From an uncultured Pelagibacteraceae bacterium (lineage in GTDB: Bacteria; Pseudomonadota; Alphaproteobacteria; Pelagibacterales; Pelagibacteraceae), in assembly GCA_902517455.1 (NCBI GenBank), contig CABYCN010000004.1:1-48190 (forward strand): a DNA stretch of 48,190 nt, given 5' to 3'. The number at the start of each line of letters is the position of its first letter. The first letter of the stretch is position 1. Under the pieces are notes generated by a model that did not search any database, was not told the origin of the DNA, and was given only the letters and a program-made list of their open reading frames with translations. Both the position numbers and the translations under genes were made by a program. Of the stretch, positions 17,450 to 25,689 are shown in pieces.

Positions 17450-18512
17450 AAGCAGATTACTTAAAGGTTTTAGAATGCCTGGTGAGTGGGAAGTTCAAAA
17501 ATCTGTTTGGATTGTTTGGCCTTATAATAAGAAAGATTGGCCAGGATTATTTAAAAATATTCCTAACGTAATTGGCGAGATTGTTTGTAATTTATCAATT
17601 AGTCAAAAAGTAAATTTAATAATCAATCAGCAAAAAGATAAAATTAAAATCAAAAAAATATTAAAAAAATTTAAAAATAAATTGTCTAATATCAGATACT
17701 ACTCAATTCCAACAAATAGAATCTGGATTAGAGATTCTGGTCCGATATTTTTGATCAATGATAAAACAGGTAGTAAAATTTTTTTAAATTTTAAATTCAA
17801 TGGTTGGTCAAAATATAAAAATTACCAAAAAGATAATAAAATTAATAATAAAATTATGAAATTAACTAAGATAAAAAAAATTGATCCAACAATTAAAATA
17901 AATAATAAAACAAAAAAGATAGTTTTAGAGGGTGGTGCAATAGATGTTAATGGTCAAGGATCAGTCATTCTTACTAGAGAATGCCTACTGAGTAAGGTTC
18001 AAGAAAGAAACCCAGGAATTAGTAAATCTAGTCTGGAAAATTCTTTGAAAAAATATCTTAATCTTAAAAATTTTATATGGTTAAATAAAGGAATAATAGG
18101 TGACGATACTCACGGACATGTAGATGATATTACAAGGTTTGTTTCTCCAAATACCATTATGACCGCAATTGAAAAAAATAAAAAAGATAAAAATTTTAAA
18201 CTTTTGAAACAAAATTTAAAGATTTTAAAAGAATCAAAAAATATTAACGGAAAAAAATTTAAAATTATCCAAATTCCAATGCCAAAACCTATGTATGTTA
18301 ATAAAGTAAAAGTTCCTGCAAGTTACCTAAATTTTTACATTGCCAATAAAATTGTACTTCTCCCAGTTTTCAACGATAATTGCGACAAAAAAGTTTTATC
18401 GATATTTAAAAGATTTTTTAAAAAAAGAAAAATAGTGCCTATTAATTGTAGTGAACTCATTTGGGGATTTGGGGCAATTCATTGCATGACTCAACAAGAG
18501 CCTTTAGTTTAA
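17442..18512 (+). CDS. aguA: agmatine deiminase
   Basis: 356 residues from the ATG at 17442, which overlaps the aguB stop by 8 bp; the open frame runs 36 bp further upstream but that part lies inside aguB and starts with no good codon. Family motifs: M-P-G-E-W-E near the start, W-I-R-D-S-G-P-x-F, G-G-A-I-D, T-R-E-C-L-L, D-D-T-H-G-H-V-D-D and the C-terminal catalytic Cys348 in H-C-M-T-Q-Q-E-P. It converts agmatine to N-carbamoylputrescine and ammonia. No arginine decarboxylase is recognisable nearby, so the agmatine source is open. It ends one base from the convergent transporter gene. Confidence 0.94.
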   Translation: MPESRLLKGFRMPGEWEVQKSVWIVWPYNKKDWPGLFKNIPNVIGEIVCNLSISQKVNLIINQQKDKIKIKKILKKFKNKLSNIRYYSIPTNRIWIRDSGPIFLINDKTGSKIFLNFKFNGWSKYKNYQKDNKINNKIMKLTKIKKIDPTIKINNKTKKIVLEGGAIDVNGQGSVILTRECLLSKVQERNPGISKSSLENSLKKYLNLKNFIWLNKGIIGDDTHGHVDDITRFVSPNTIMTAIEKNKKDKNFKLLKQNLKILKESKNINGKKFKIIQIPMPKPMYVNKVKVPASYLNFYIANKIVLLPVFNDNCDKKVLSIFKRFFKKRKIVPINCSELIWGFGAIHCMTQQEPLV

Positions 18513-18513
18513 A

Positions 18514-19062
18514 CTAAGCTGGTTTTAAAGTTCCTAAAAGTAATCTGAAAGGTATTAACATTACTAATGCAACAAATATTTTAACTGCTAGATCACCTAG
18601 GGATAAAGTTATCCAAGGTATACCTGTTGCATAAAATGAAATTGAAAAAAATAAAAATGTATCTACTGCTGACCCAACAAAAGATGAAGTTAATGGGGCA
18701 ACAAACCATTTTTTAATTCTTAATTTGTCGAAAATTTGAACGTCTATTAATTGAGCAACTAAAAATGCAGTTCCTGAACCAACAGCAATTCTAACCGATA
18801 TCAGATCTGCAAAATTTGTAGAAAATAGTAGAGTGAAACCTACTCCTATTATAAAACCAACATAAACTATCTTTCTAGCAATTAATTTTCCATATGATCT
18901 ATTTGCTAAATCAGTTATTAGAAACGCTATGGGATAACTAAACGCTCCATAAGTTAATATTTCTTCTAAACCATAATACTTAATCGGAAACTGTACTAAG
19001 TAGTTAGAAATCAACACAACAACCCCCATAATCAATGAGAGTAATAGAAATAATTTATTCAT
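18514..19062 (-). CDS. yhhQ: queuosine precursor transporter (YhhQ/VUT family)
   Basis: 182 residues with about six hydrophobic helices. Recognisable blocks are S-N-Y-L-V-Q-F-P near 19-26, G-A-F-S-Y-P-I-A-F-L-I-T-D-L, and F-L-V-A-Q-L-I-D-V-Q-I-F-D with G-S-A-V-D-T-F-L-F later. The family imports queuine or its precursor preQ0/preQ1 for tRNA queuosine. The start overlaps the rpmB stop by one base, so it is a downstream member of the lysS-pyrD-rpmB run. Which precursor is imported cannot be told from sequence. Confidence 0.85.
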   Translation of the reverse strand: MNKLFLLLSLIMGVVVLISNYLVQFPIKYYGLEEILTYGAFSYPIAFLITDLANRSYGKLIARKIVYVGFIIGVGFTLLFSTNFADLISVRIAVGSGTAFLVAQLIDVQIFDKLRIKKWFVAPLTSSFVGSAVDTFLFFSISFYATGIPWITLSLGDLAVKIFVALVMLIPFRLLLGTLKPA

Positions 19063-19376
19063 TAAACACTCTTAATTTGAGCTATTTTTTTTTGAAATGG
19101 AGATTTAATAATTATGTTTTTTTTTAATTTCCTTAACCTAGGTGATAAATTTTTATTCTTTACAGTTTTTAAAAATTCGTCAAAACTCCCTTTTTTGTCC
19201 ACCGATCTTACACCAGCATTACTAACTGTTAATTTTAAACTTCTTTTCAAAAGTTCACTCGTAAATTTTACTTTTTTTAAATTAGGCAAAAATCTTCTTT
19301 TTGTCTTATTGTTAGCATGACTAACGTTATGACCCTTCATTGGATTTTTTCCGGTGAGTTCACATTTTTTTGGCAT
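19062..19376 (-). CDS. rpmB: 50S ribosomal protein L28
   Basis: 104 residues, highly basic. The start [21 protein letters not shown] is the L28 signature, followed by T-K-R-R-F-L-P-N-L. The length matches alphaproteobacterial L28 (about 97-105), longer than the E. coli form. It is a structural protein of the large ribosomal subunit. A 59-bp spacer separates it from pyrD upstream. Confidence 0.97.
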   Translation of the reverse strand: MPKKCELTGKNPMKGHNVSHANNKTKRRFLPNLKKVKFTSELLKRSLKLTVSNAGVRSVDKKGSFDEFLKTVKNKNLSPRLRKLKKNIIIKSPFQKKIAQIKSV

Positions 19377-19435
19377 AATGTAAAGTCTATATAAGGTTAG
19401 ATCATGATCCCGTCAAGTTTATAAGATTTCAATAA

Positions 19436-20479
19436 CTATTTTTTACCTATTATTTCTGCAAAATTTTTAACACCATCGATTGTTAACAGTTCTTTAAGCT
19501 CTTTTTTTATCATATTGACTATATTAGGACCTCTAAAAACCATTCCTGTATAAAGTTGAACATAATTTGCACCAGCTAAAAATTTTTCATATGCACTTTT
19601 TCCTGAGTCTACTCCACCACAACCAATTATTTTTATTCTTCCATTAAGAACTTTATAGAATTTATTTATTAATGTTGTGGATTTTTCTTCTATTGGTTTT
19701 CCTGATAAACCACCTTTTTGGTGCCGCAAGATATTACTTAAATCTTCTCTAGAAGAATCTGATGTATTTGAAATGATTACTGCATCAATATTATTACTCA
19801 AAAGAACTTCTGTAATTTTTTTTATTTCTTGATCACGTACATCTGGTGATACTTTCACTACTATTGGAATTTTAGAACCTAAATTTTTTTTCTCTTTGTC
19901 AATACTCTCAAGTAATTTGTTAAGTTTTGTTTGATCATGAAAGCTTCTCAAGTCTTCTGTGTTTGGAGAAGAAATATTTATAGTAATATAATCAGCTACA
20001 TCTTGAAAAGTCTTAAAACAATATAAATAGTCCTCAAGTCTATTTTTTGTATCTTTGTTGGGCCCTATATTAATTCCAAGTAAACCGATCTGTTTATTGG
20101 ATTTAATTCTGTCTAAAATATTCTTAGAACCCATATTGTTAAATCCAAGTCTATTTATTAAGGCTTTATCTTCAACCAATCTAAATACTCTTGGTTTAGG
20201 ATTTCCATATTGTTTAAGAGGTGTAATAGTGCCGACTTCGACAAAACCAAAACCTAATTTAAATAAAGAATTATATACTTCTGCATTTTTATCAAAACCT
20301 GCAGCCATACCAATTGGATTTTCTAAATTTTTATTAAATAATTTTGTTTTAAATAAAGGATTGTTTCTATCCTTTTCCAAAAAATTAGGAACTAAATTAA
20401 ATTTCAAAGATTTAATAGCTAAGTTGTGAGCAGTTTCAGGATCTAGCTTGAAAATTAATGATCTTAAATTTGAAAACAT
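19436..20479 (-). CDS. pyrD: quinone-dependent dihydroorotate dehydrogenase (class 2)
   Basis: 347 residues. The N-terminal amphipathic/hydrophobic stretch and L-D-P-E-T-A-H motif mark the membrane-associated class 2 enzymes. FMN and substrate sites include A-A-G-F-D-K-N (59-65), V-G-T-I-T-P, and I-N-I-S-S-P-N-T with the catalytic Ser; I-I-G-C-G-G-V-D-S-G binds FMN phosphate near the C-terminus. It oxidises dihydroorotate to orotate with electrons to ubiquinone, the fourth step of pyrimidine synthesis. The start overlaps the lysS stop by one base. Confidence 0.97.
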   Translation of the reverse strand: MFSNLRSLIFKLDPETAHNLAIKSLKFNLVPNFLEKDRNNPLFKTKLFNKNLENPIGMAAGFDKNAEVYNSLFKLGFGFVEVGTITPLKQYGNPKPRVFRLVEDKALINRLGFNNMGSKNILDRIKSNKQIGLLGINIGPNKDTKNRLEDYLYCFKTFQDVADYITINISSPNTEDLRSFHDQTKLNKLLESIDKEKKNLGSKIPIVVKVSPDVRDQEIKKITEVLLSNNIDAVIISNTSDSSREDLSNILRHQKGGLSGKPIEEKSTTLINKFYKVLNGRIKIIGCGGVDSGKSAYEKFLAGANYVQLYTGMVFRGPNIVNMIKKELKELLTIDGVKNFAEIIGKK

Positions 20480-22041
20480 TATTTAATTTTGTTTAATATA
20501 AGATCTTTTGTTTCTTTAACACCAAAAAAACTTATAAAAAAACCCATTCGAGGACCATTTTCATCGCCAAATACAACCTCATAAATCAATTTAAACCAAT
20601 CTCTAAGGTTCTCTGAATACCCATTTTCTTTTCCTGTAGAATAGATTAAAGTTTGAATATCTTCTGGTGTCATTTGATCATTACATTCGTCTAAAGTTTT
20701 TACTAAGGCCACTAATGCTAATTTCTCAGAACTATTAGGTTTTTTATATTTCTTTTGCAATTTAATTACATCATTAAAATATTTTATTGCGTATCCAACC
20801 AGCTTATCAAATATAGGATGATCTTTTTCTGAAATATTGGTTTTGTATTTTTTAACAAATTTCCACAGAAGATTTTTATCACTTGCATTGCTTGTCTCTA
20901 CTAGATTTAATAACATGGAGAATGACATAATTGTATTTTCTTTTGGTATTTTAGCATTGTGAACATGCCAAACAGGATTCATTAATAACTGCAATTCATT
21001 TTGAGTTTTTGCTTTTTCAATTAAGTCTAAATAATCATCAACTGTTTTTGGAACTATTTCTTTATAAAGTTTTTTTGCTCTTTTTGGGTTTTGGTACATG
21101 TAAAGCGACAGGCTTTCTGGAGATGCATAATCAAGCCACTGATCAATTGTGATACCGTTACCCTTAGATTTTGAAATTTTTTCACCCTTCTCATCTAAAA
21201 ATAATTCATAAGCAAAACCAGATGGATTTTGTTTACCAATTAATTTGATAATTTTTGATGATAAAATTGCACTTTCAATCAAATCTTTTCCATACATTTC
21301 AAAGTCAACATCTAATGCATACCATCTCATCGCCCAATCTACTTTCCATTGTAGTTTGCAATTTCCATCTAAAATGCTTTTTTCTAATTCTTTGTCGCCA
21401 TTATTAAAGATAATTTTTGAATTCTTTTTATCTATTTTTTTAACAGGTATTTCCAAAACATGACCTGTTTCAGAGCAAATCGGTAAAAATGGACTGTAAG
21501 TTTTCTGTCTCTCCTTACCCAGCGTCGGTAGAATTATATTCATTATACCGTCATAGTTTTCTAAAATAATTTTGAGTGCCGAGTTAAAAAAACCTGACTT
21601 GTACAAAGATGTTGAACTCTTAAAACTATATTTAAAGTTAAAGCTATCTAAAAAAGTTTTAAGCATCTCATTATTATGTTCTCCAAAACTATTAAATTTT
21701 CCAAATGGATCTGGAACTTGTGTGAGAGGTTTGTGTAAGTTTTTTTTTAATAATTCTTTTTGCGGAATATTCTCTGGAACTTTTCTTAAACCGTCCATAT
21801 CGTCTGAAAAAGTTATAATTTCAGTCGGTATATCTGATAATTGACTTAAGGCATTTACCATCATTGATGTCCTTGCAACCTCTCCAAAAGTACCGATATG
21901 AGGAAGGCCGCTCGGTCCATATCCAGTTTGCAATATTATTTTACCTTTTTTTTCAATTAATGATTTTCTTTCACGAAGCATTTTTTTGGCTTCAACAAAA
22001 GGCCAAGAACTTGTTTTGTCTAAATTTTCTTTTTTAATCAT
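20479..22041 (-). CDS. lysS: lysyl-tRNA synthetase, class I
   Basis: 520 residues. It has class I signatures, not the class II motifs of the E. coli enzyme: a HIGH-type H-I-G-T (48-51) after G-Y-G-P-S-G-L-P, and a KMSKS-type K-I-S-K-S (288-292). This archaeal-type LysRS is the normal form in many alphaproteobacteria. It charges tRNA-Lys and forms an operon with pyrD (one-base overlap). It diverges from trkH over an 88-bp A/T-rich spacer. Confidence 0.97.
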   Translation of the reverse strand: MIKKENLDKTSSWPFVEAKKMLRERKSLIEKKGKIILQTGYGPSGLPHIGTFGEVARTSMMVNALSQLSDIPTEIITFSDDMDGLRKVPENIPQKELLKKNLHKPLTQVPDPFGKFNSFGEHNNEMLKTFLDSFNFKYSFKSSTSLYKSGFFNSALKIILENYDGIMNIILPTLGKERQKTYSPFLPICSETGHVLEIPVKKIDKKNSKIIFNNGDKELEKSILDGNCKLQWKVDWAMRWYALDVDFEMYGKDLIESAILSSKIIKLIGKQNPSGFAYELFLDEKGEKISKSKGNGITIDQWLDYASPESLSLYMYQNPKRAKKLYKEIVPKTVDDYLDLIEKAKTQNELQLLMNPVWHVHNAKIPKENTIMSFSMLLNLVETSNASDKNLLWKFVKKYKTNISEKDHPIFDKLVGYAIKYFNDVIKLQKKYKKPNSSEKLALVALVKTLDECNDQMTPEDIQTLIYSTGKENGYSENLRDWFKLIYEVVFGDENGPRMGFFISFFGVKETKDLILNKIK

Positions 22042-22129
22042 GAATAATTCAAAAAAAATCTTAAATTTACGAATTAATTAATTCTTATAGAGTTGAAATT
22101 TATTTACCATAAAATAATGTTCTTTGAAA

Positions 22130-23569
22130 ATGTCTAATTATAAAACTGTTTTTTTTATACTCGGAATTTTACAGATAATTCTTGGTATCTTTATGTTGAT
22201 TCCAATAATTATACAATTTTTTTACAGTGAAATTGATTCTTCTTTTTTTGGTGCATCAATTGTCACAATAATATTTGGAACATTATTTTTCCTATCAAAT
22301 TTAGACCATGATAAAAAATTAAATTTACAACAAGCATTTTTATTAACTTCTTTGTCTTGGTTGAGTATAGCAATTTTTGGGTCACTCCCTTTTATTTTTT
22401 CAAATATAGAGTTCTCTTTCACGAATGCTTTTTTTGAAAGTATGTCTGGGATTACAACGACTGGTTCTACAATTATTTCAAACTTGGAAAATATGCCTAA
22501 AGGAATTCTATTTTGGAGAGCTATACTTCAATGGCTTGGTGGAATAGGAATAATTATTATGGCAATTACTTTAATGCCAATTATGAATGTTGGAGGAATG
22601 CAATTATTTAAAATTTCAAATAGCGACTCATCTGAAAAAATTCTTCCAAAATCCAAAGAAATTGCCCTTAGATTAGTTTATATTTATTCAGGACTGACAA
22701 TATTGTGTGCCTTTTCTTATAAAATACTTGGAATGAACTTCTTTGATAGCATAACTCATTCAATGACAACAATTGCAACAGGTGGATTTTCAAACTACAA
22801 TGAATCTATAGGATTTTTTAATAGCATCTCGATTGAAATTTCAGCGATGGTTTTTATAATTTTAGGAAGTTTACCTTTCATAGTATATATAAAATTTTTA
22901 AGCGGAAATAAAAAAATATTTTTTTCAGATACTCAAATTAAAACATTCTTAAAAATCATAATTTTTAGTATCATTATTTTGTCAATTTATCTTATCTTAA
23001 ATAGCTCAACCGAAACCAATTTAAGGGGTATTTTTTTTAATGTTATATCAATTCTAACTGGGACTGGTTATGTAAACGCACAATTTGATAGTTGGGGTGG
23101 ATTTCCCCTAATTTTATTTCTTGGATTAATGTTCATAGGAGGATGTGCAGGATCGACTACATGCGGTATAAAAATTTTTAGAATTCAAATTCTTTATTCA
23201 TTTGTTGTTAACCAACTAAAAAAAATTATTTATCCAAAAGGAATTTTTATTTTAAAATATAATCAAAATGCTGTTGACAATAAATTTGTTGCCTCAATAA
23301 TTTCATTTATTTATATGTATTTTGTAATATTTTTTGTCATTACGGCGTTGCTATCATTAAGTGGTCTTGATTTTATTACTGCGATATCTGGAGCAGCTAC
23401 ATCAATCTCTAATGTCGGGCCGGGATTAGGGTCTGTTATTGGGCCAAATGGAAACTTTTCAACATTGCCAGATATTTCAAAATGGATATTAACCTTGGGA
23501 ATGATTTTGGGAAGGCTTGAATTATTTGCTATATTAGTTTTATTCTTACCTTCATTCTGGCGGAACTAA
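22130..23569 (+). CDS. trkH: TrkH-family potassium uptake protein
   Basis: 479 residues from the ATG at 22130; a TTG six bases upstream is also in frame. Multiple TM helices are arranged as four membrane-pore-membrane repeats, with selectivity-filter loops T-T-T-G-S-T, A-T-G-G-F-S, L-T-G-T-G-Y and S-N-V-G-P-G. The segment W-L-G-G-I-G-I-I-I after the first filter is typical of TrkH/KtrB. It is the membrane pore for K+ uptake and normally needs the cytosolic gating protein TrkA, which is not adjacent. The next gene begins 1 bp after the stop, suggesting co-transcription with the AmpG-like permease although function is unrelated. Confidence 0.95.
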   Translation: MSNYKTVFFILGILQIILGIFMLIPIIIQFFYSEIDSSFFGASIVTIIFGTLFFLSNLDHDKKLNLQQAFLLTSLSWLSIAIFGSLPFIFSNIEFSFTNAFFESMSGITTTGSTIISNLENMPKGILFWRAILQWLGGIGIIIMAITLMPIMNVGGMQLFKISNSDSSEKILPKSKEIALRLVYIYSGLTILCAFSYKILGMNFFDSITHSMTTIATGGFSNYNESIGFFNSISIEISAMVFIILGSLPFIVYIKFLSGNKKIFFSDTQIKTFLKIIIFSIIILSIYLILNSSTETNLRGIFFNVISILTGTGYVNAQFDSWGGFPLILFLGLMFIGGCAGSTTCGIKIFRIQILYSFVVNQLKKIIYPKGIFILKYNQNAVDNKFVASIISFIYMYFVIFFVITALLSLSGLDFITAISGAATSISNVGPGLGSVIGPNGNFSTLPDISKWILTLGMILGRLELFAILVLFLPSFWRN

Positions 23570-23570
23570 A

Positions 23571-24947
23571 ATGTTAGAAATAAAAAAACAAACTTTTTCA
23601 GATATGTTTTCAGTTTACTTAGATAAAAGGATGGTAAAAATTTTATTACTTGGTTCTATCTCTGGTTTTCCTTGGGTTTTAATCGGTAGCAGTTTAAGTT
23701 TATGGCTGAAAGAAGATGGTTTGAGTAGGTCAACTATAGGTTGGGCTGGATTAATTTTTAGTGTTTATGCTTTTAATTATTTATGGGCACCTTTAATTGA
23801 TAGAATTCAAATACCTTTCTTAACAAAAAAAATCGGACATAGAAGGGGTTGGATTGTCTTAATGCAAATATTAATTTTAATCTCTCTTTTGTTGTGGAGT
23901 ATTGTTAATCCTACTGAGAACTTAACCTTAGTGATTCTAGTTGGGTTAATTATTGCAATCGCTTCTGCTACTCAGGATATAACTGTTGATGCCTTAAGGA
24001 TTGAACAAATTGGTGAGAATGAGGGAAAATCTATGGCAGCGGGTGCAGCAATGGCTGTAGTTGGATGGTGGAGTGGGTATAAATTGGGAGGTGTACTATC
24101 TTTGTTTTCTGCAGAGCATTTACAAAATTTAGGATTTGAAAATTACTGGCAACTTACATTCTTAATTTTGGGAGTACTAGTTATTTTAATGAATATAGGA
24201 CTCATGTTTGTTGATGAAACAATTTACTCAAAAAAACAAAATGCTCATGAGGAGGCTGATAAAATTATTTTAAATAAATTTGGAAAAGAAAATATATTTG
24301 CTCGATCTATATCTTGGATTGGTGGCACAATTAGTGGCCCAGTGGTAAGTTTTTTTAAAAAAAATGGATTCTCTATTGCTATAGGTGTTTTAGGGTTTAT
24401 CTTTTTATTTAAAATTGGTGAGGCATTTCTAGGTCGGATGTCCATAATTTTTTACAAAGAAATTGGGTTTAGTAAAAGTGATATCGCAATTTACTCAAAA
24501 ACTTTAGGCTGGATCACTACAGTAATTTTTACTCTTTTAGGCGGTCTTTTTGTTATTAGATCAGGGGTGCTTAAGGCAATGTTTTTAGCTGGAATCATAA
24601 TGGCGAGCACTAATCTATTATTTAGTTTATTAGCATGGAGTGGAAAATCTGAAATCCTATTTGCAATTGCCGTTATTTTTGATGATATGGCTGCAGCCTT
24701 TGCGACAGTTGCCTTTGTAGCTTTTATATCTCTATTAGTTGATAGAAACTATACAGCTACTCAATATGCTTTATTAGCATCAATTGGAACAGCTGGAAGA
24801 ACTACTTTAGCATCTTCTTCTGGTGCACTAGTAGATTGGTTAAATGGTGACTGGGGAATCTTTTTTGTTTTAACAGCTCTAATGGTAATCCCATCTCTTA
24901 TAATTTTATGGATAATGAAAGACAAACTTAAACTAAGTGAAAAGTAA
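23571..24947 (+). CDS. ampG: AmpG-like MFS permease
   Basis: 458 residues, about 12 TM helices. The first helices carry the AmpG pattern: R-M-V-K-I-L-L-L-G-S-I-S-G-F-P, then S-L-W-L-K-E, L-W-A-P-L-I-D-R and G-H-R-R-G-W; a later Q-D-I-T-V-D-A-L-R motif is also typical. Family knowledge: AmpG imports anhydro-muropeptides (GlcNAc-anhMurNAc peptides) from the periplasm. The next gene, overlapping by 11 bp, is an NlpC/P60 peptidase, supporting a muropeptide role. Other transporters of the AmpG/acetyl-CoA-transporter group are the main alternative. Confidence 0.82.
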   Translation: MLEIKKQTFSDMFSVYLDKRMVKILLLGSISGFPWVLIGSSLSLWLKEDGLSRSTIGWAGLIFSVYAFNYLWAPLIDRIQIPFLTKKIGHRRGWIVLMQILILISLLLWSIVNPTENLTLVILVGLIIAIASATQDITVDALRIEQIGENEGKSMAAGAAMAVVGWWSGYKLGGVLSLFSAEHLQNLGFENYWQLTFLILGVLVILMNIGLMFVDETIYSKKQNAHEEADKIILNKFGKENIFARSISWIGGTISGPVVSFFKKNGFSIAIGVLGFIFLFKIGEAFLGRMSIIFYKEIGFSKSDIAIYSKTLGWITTVIFTLLGGLFVIRSGVLKAMFLAGIIMASTNLLFSLLAWSGKSEILFAIAVIFDDMAAAFATVAFVAFISLLVDRNYTATQYALLASIGTAGRTTLASSSGALVDWLNGDWGIFFVLTALMVIPSLIILWIMKDKLKLSEK

Positions 24948-25689
24948 TTTTTTTAAATCATCTCTAGGAAATATAAACTCAAACCCATCATCTAAGTCAG
25001 TAATTACATCTCAAATTTTATACGGAGAAGAATTTAAAATACTTTCAAAAAAAAAGGGGTGGTTTAAGATTAAAACAAATTTTGATAAATACATTGGATA
25101 CATTAAACAAAATAAATATAATCATAATTTTAAACCCCAATATAAAATTTATAAGTCAAAATCTAGGATTTTCAGTAAAATAAATAATAAGTTTTTACCA
25201 ACAAAAAATTTTCTTTTCTTTGCATCCGGAATTTCTGTAAAAAAAAGTAACAAAATTTATTTTGAATTTGAAAAGAATAAATGGATAAAAAAAAAAGACG
25301 TAAAAAAGATTGACCATTACGAAAAAGACTTTGTTAAAATTTTCAAACTATTTCTTGGAAGCAAATATTTATGGGGTGGAAAAACATCAAAAGGTATTGA
25401 CTGCTCAGCATTAATTCAGATGTATTTTTATTATAATAGAACTTTTTTTCCAAGAGACTCGAAAGATCAGATAAAATTTTGTAAAAAAAAATTAAATGAT
25501 AAAATAACAAAGGGTGATATTATATTTTGGAAAGGTCATGTAGGAGTTTGTATAGATAATTTAAATTTTATACACGCATATGGTCCTAAAAAAAAAGTAA
25601 TAATTATGCGAGTCAATCATACGATAGATCTTATTCAGAAAACTGCAAGATTGGTTGTAAAAAAAATTAGTAATATTAAAAAAGTTTAA
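24937..25689 (+). CDS. NlpC/P60 family peptidase, probably cytosolic muropeptide endopeptidase
   Basis: 250 residues. It starts at a GTG inside the end of the AmpG-like gene (11-bp overlap); no ATG exists until far inside the SH3-like part. Residues about 15-60 resemble a bacterial SH3 domain, a second such unit may span 70-125, and the NlpC/P60 domain fills 128-250 with catalytic Cys156 (G-I-D-C-S-A), His201 (G-H-V-G-V) and a polar third residue His213 (F-I-H-A-Y-G). This layout is that of YkfC/dipeptidyl-peptidase VI enzymes, which cleave gamma-D-Glu-diaminopimelate bonds. There is no signal peptide, so it would act in the cytosol on imported peptides. The 3' end overlaps tyrA by 4 bp. Confidence 0.85.
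   Translation: MKSNFFKSSLGNINSNPSSKSVITSQILYGEEFKILSKKKGWFKIKTNFDKYIGYIKQNKYNHNFKPQYKIYKSKSRIFSKINNKFLPTKNFLFFASGISVKKSNKIYFEFEKNKWIKKKDVKKIDHYEKDFVKIFKLFLGSKYLWGGKTSKGIDCSALIQMYFYYNRTFFPRDSKDQIKFCKKKLNDKITKGDIIFWKGHVGVCIDNLNFIHAYGPKKKVIIMRVNHTIDLIQKTARLVVKKISNIKKV

Noticed and set aside
20055-20429. 124-codon open frame opposite pyrD
   Set aside because: Antisense of the FMN-binding region of a clear dihydroorotate dehydrogenase.
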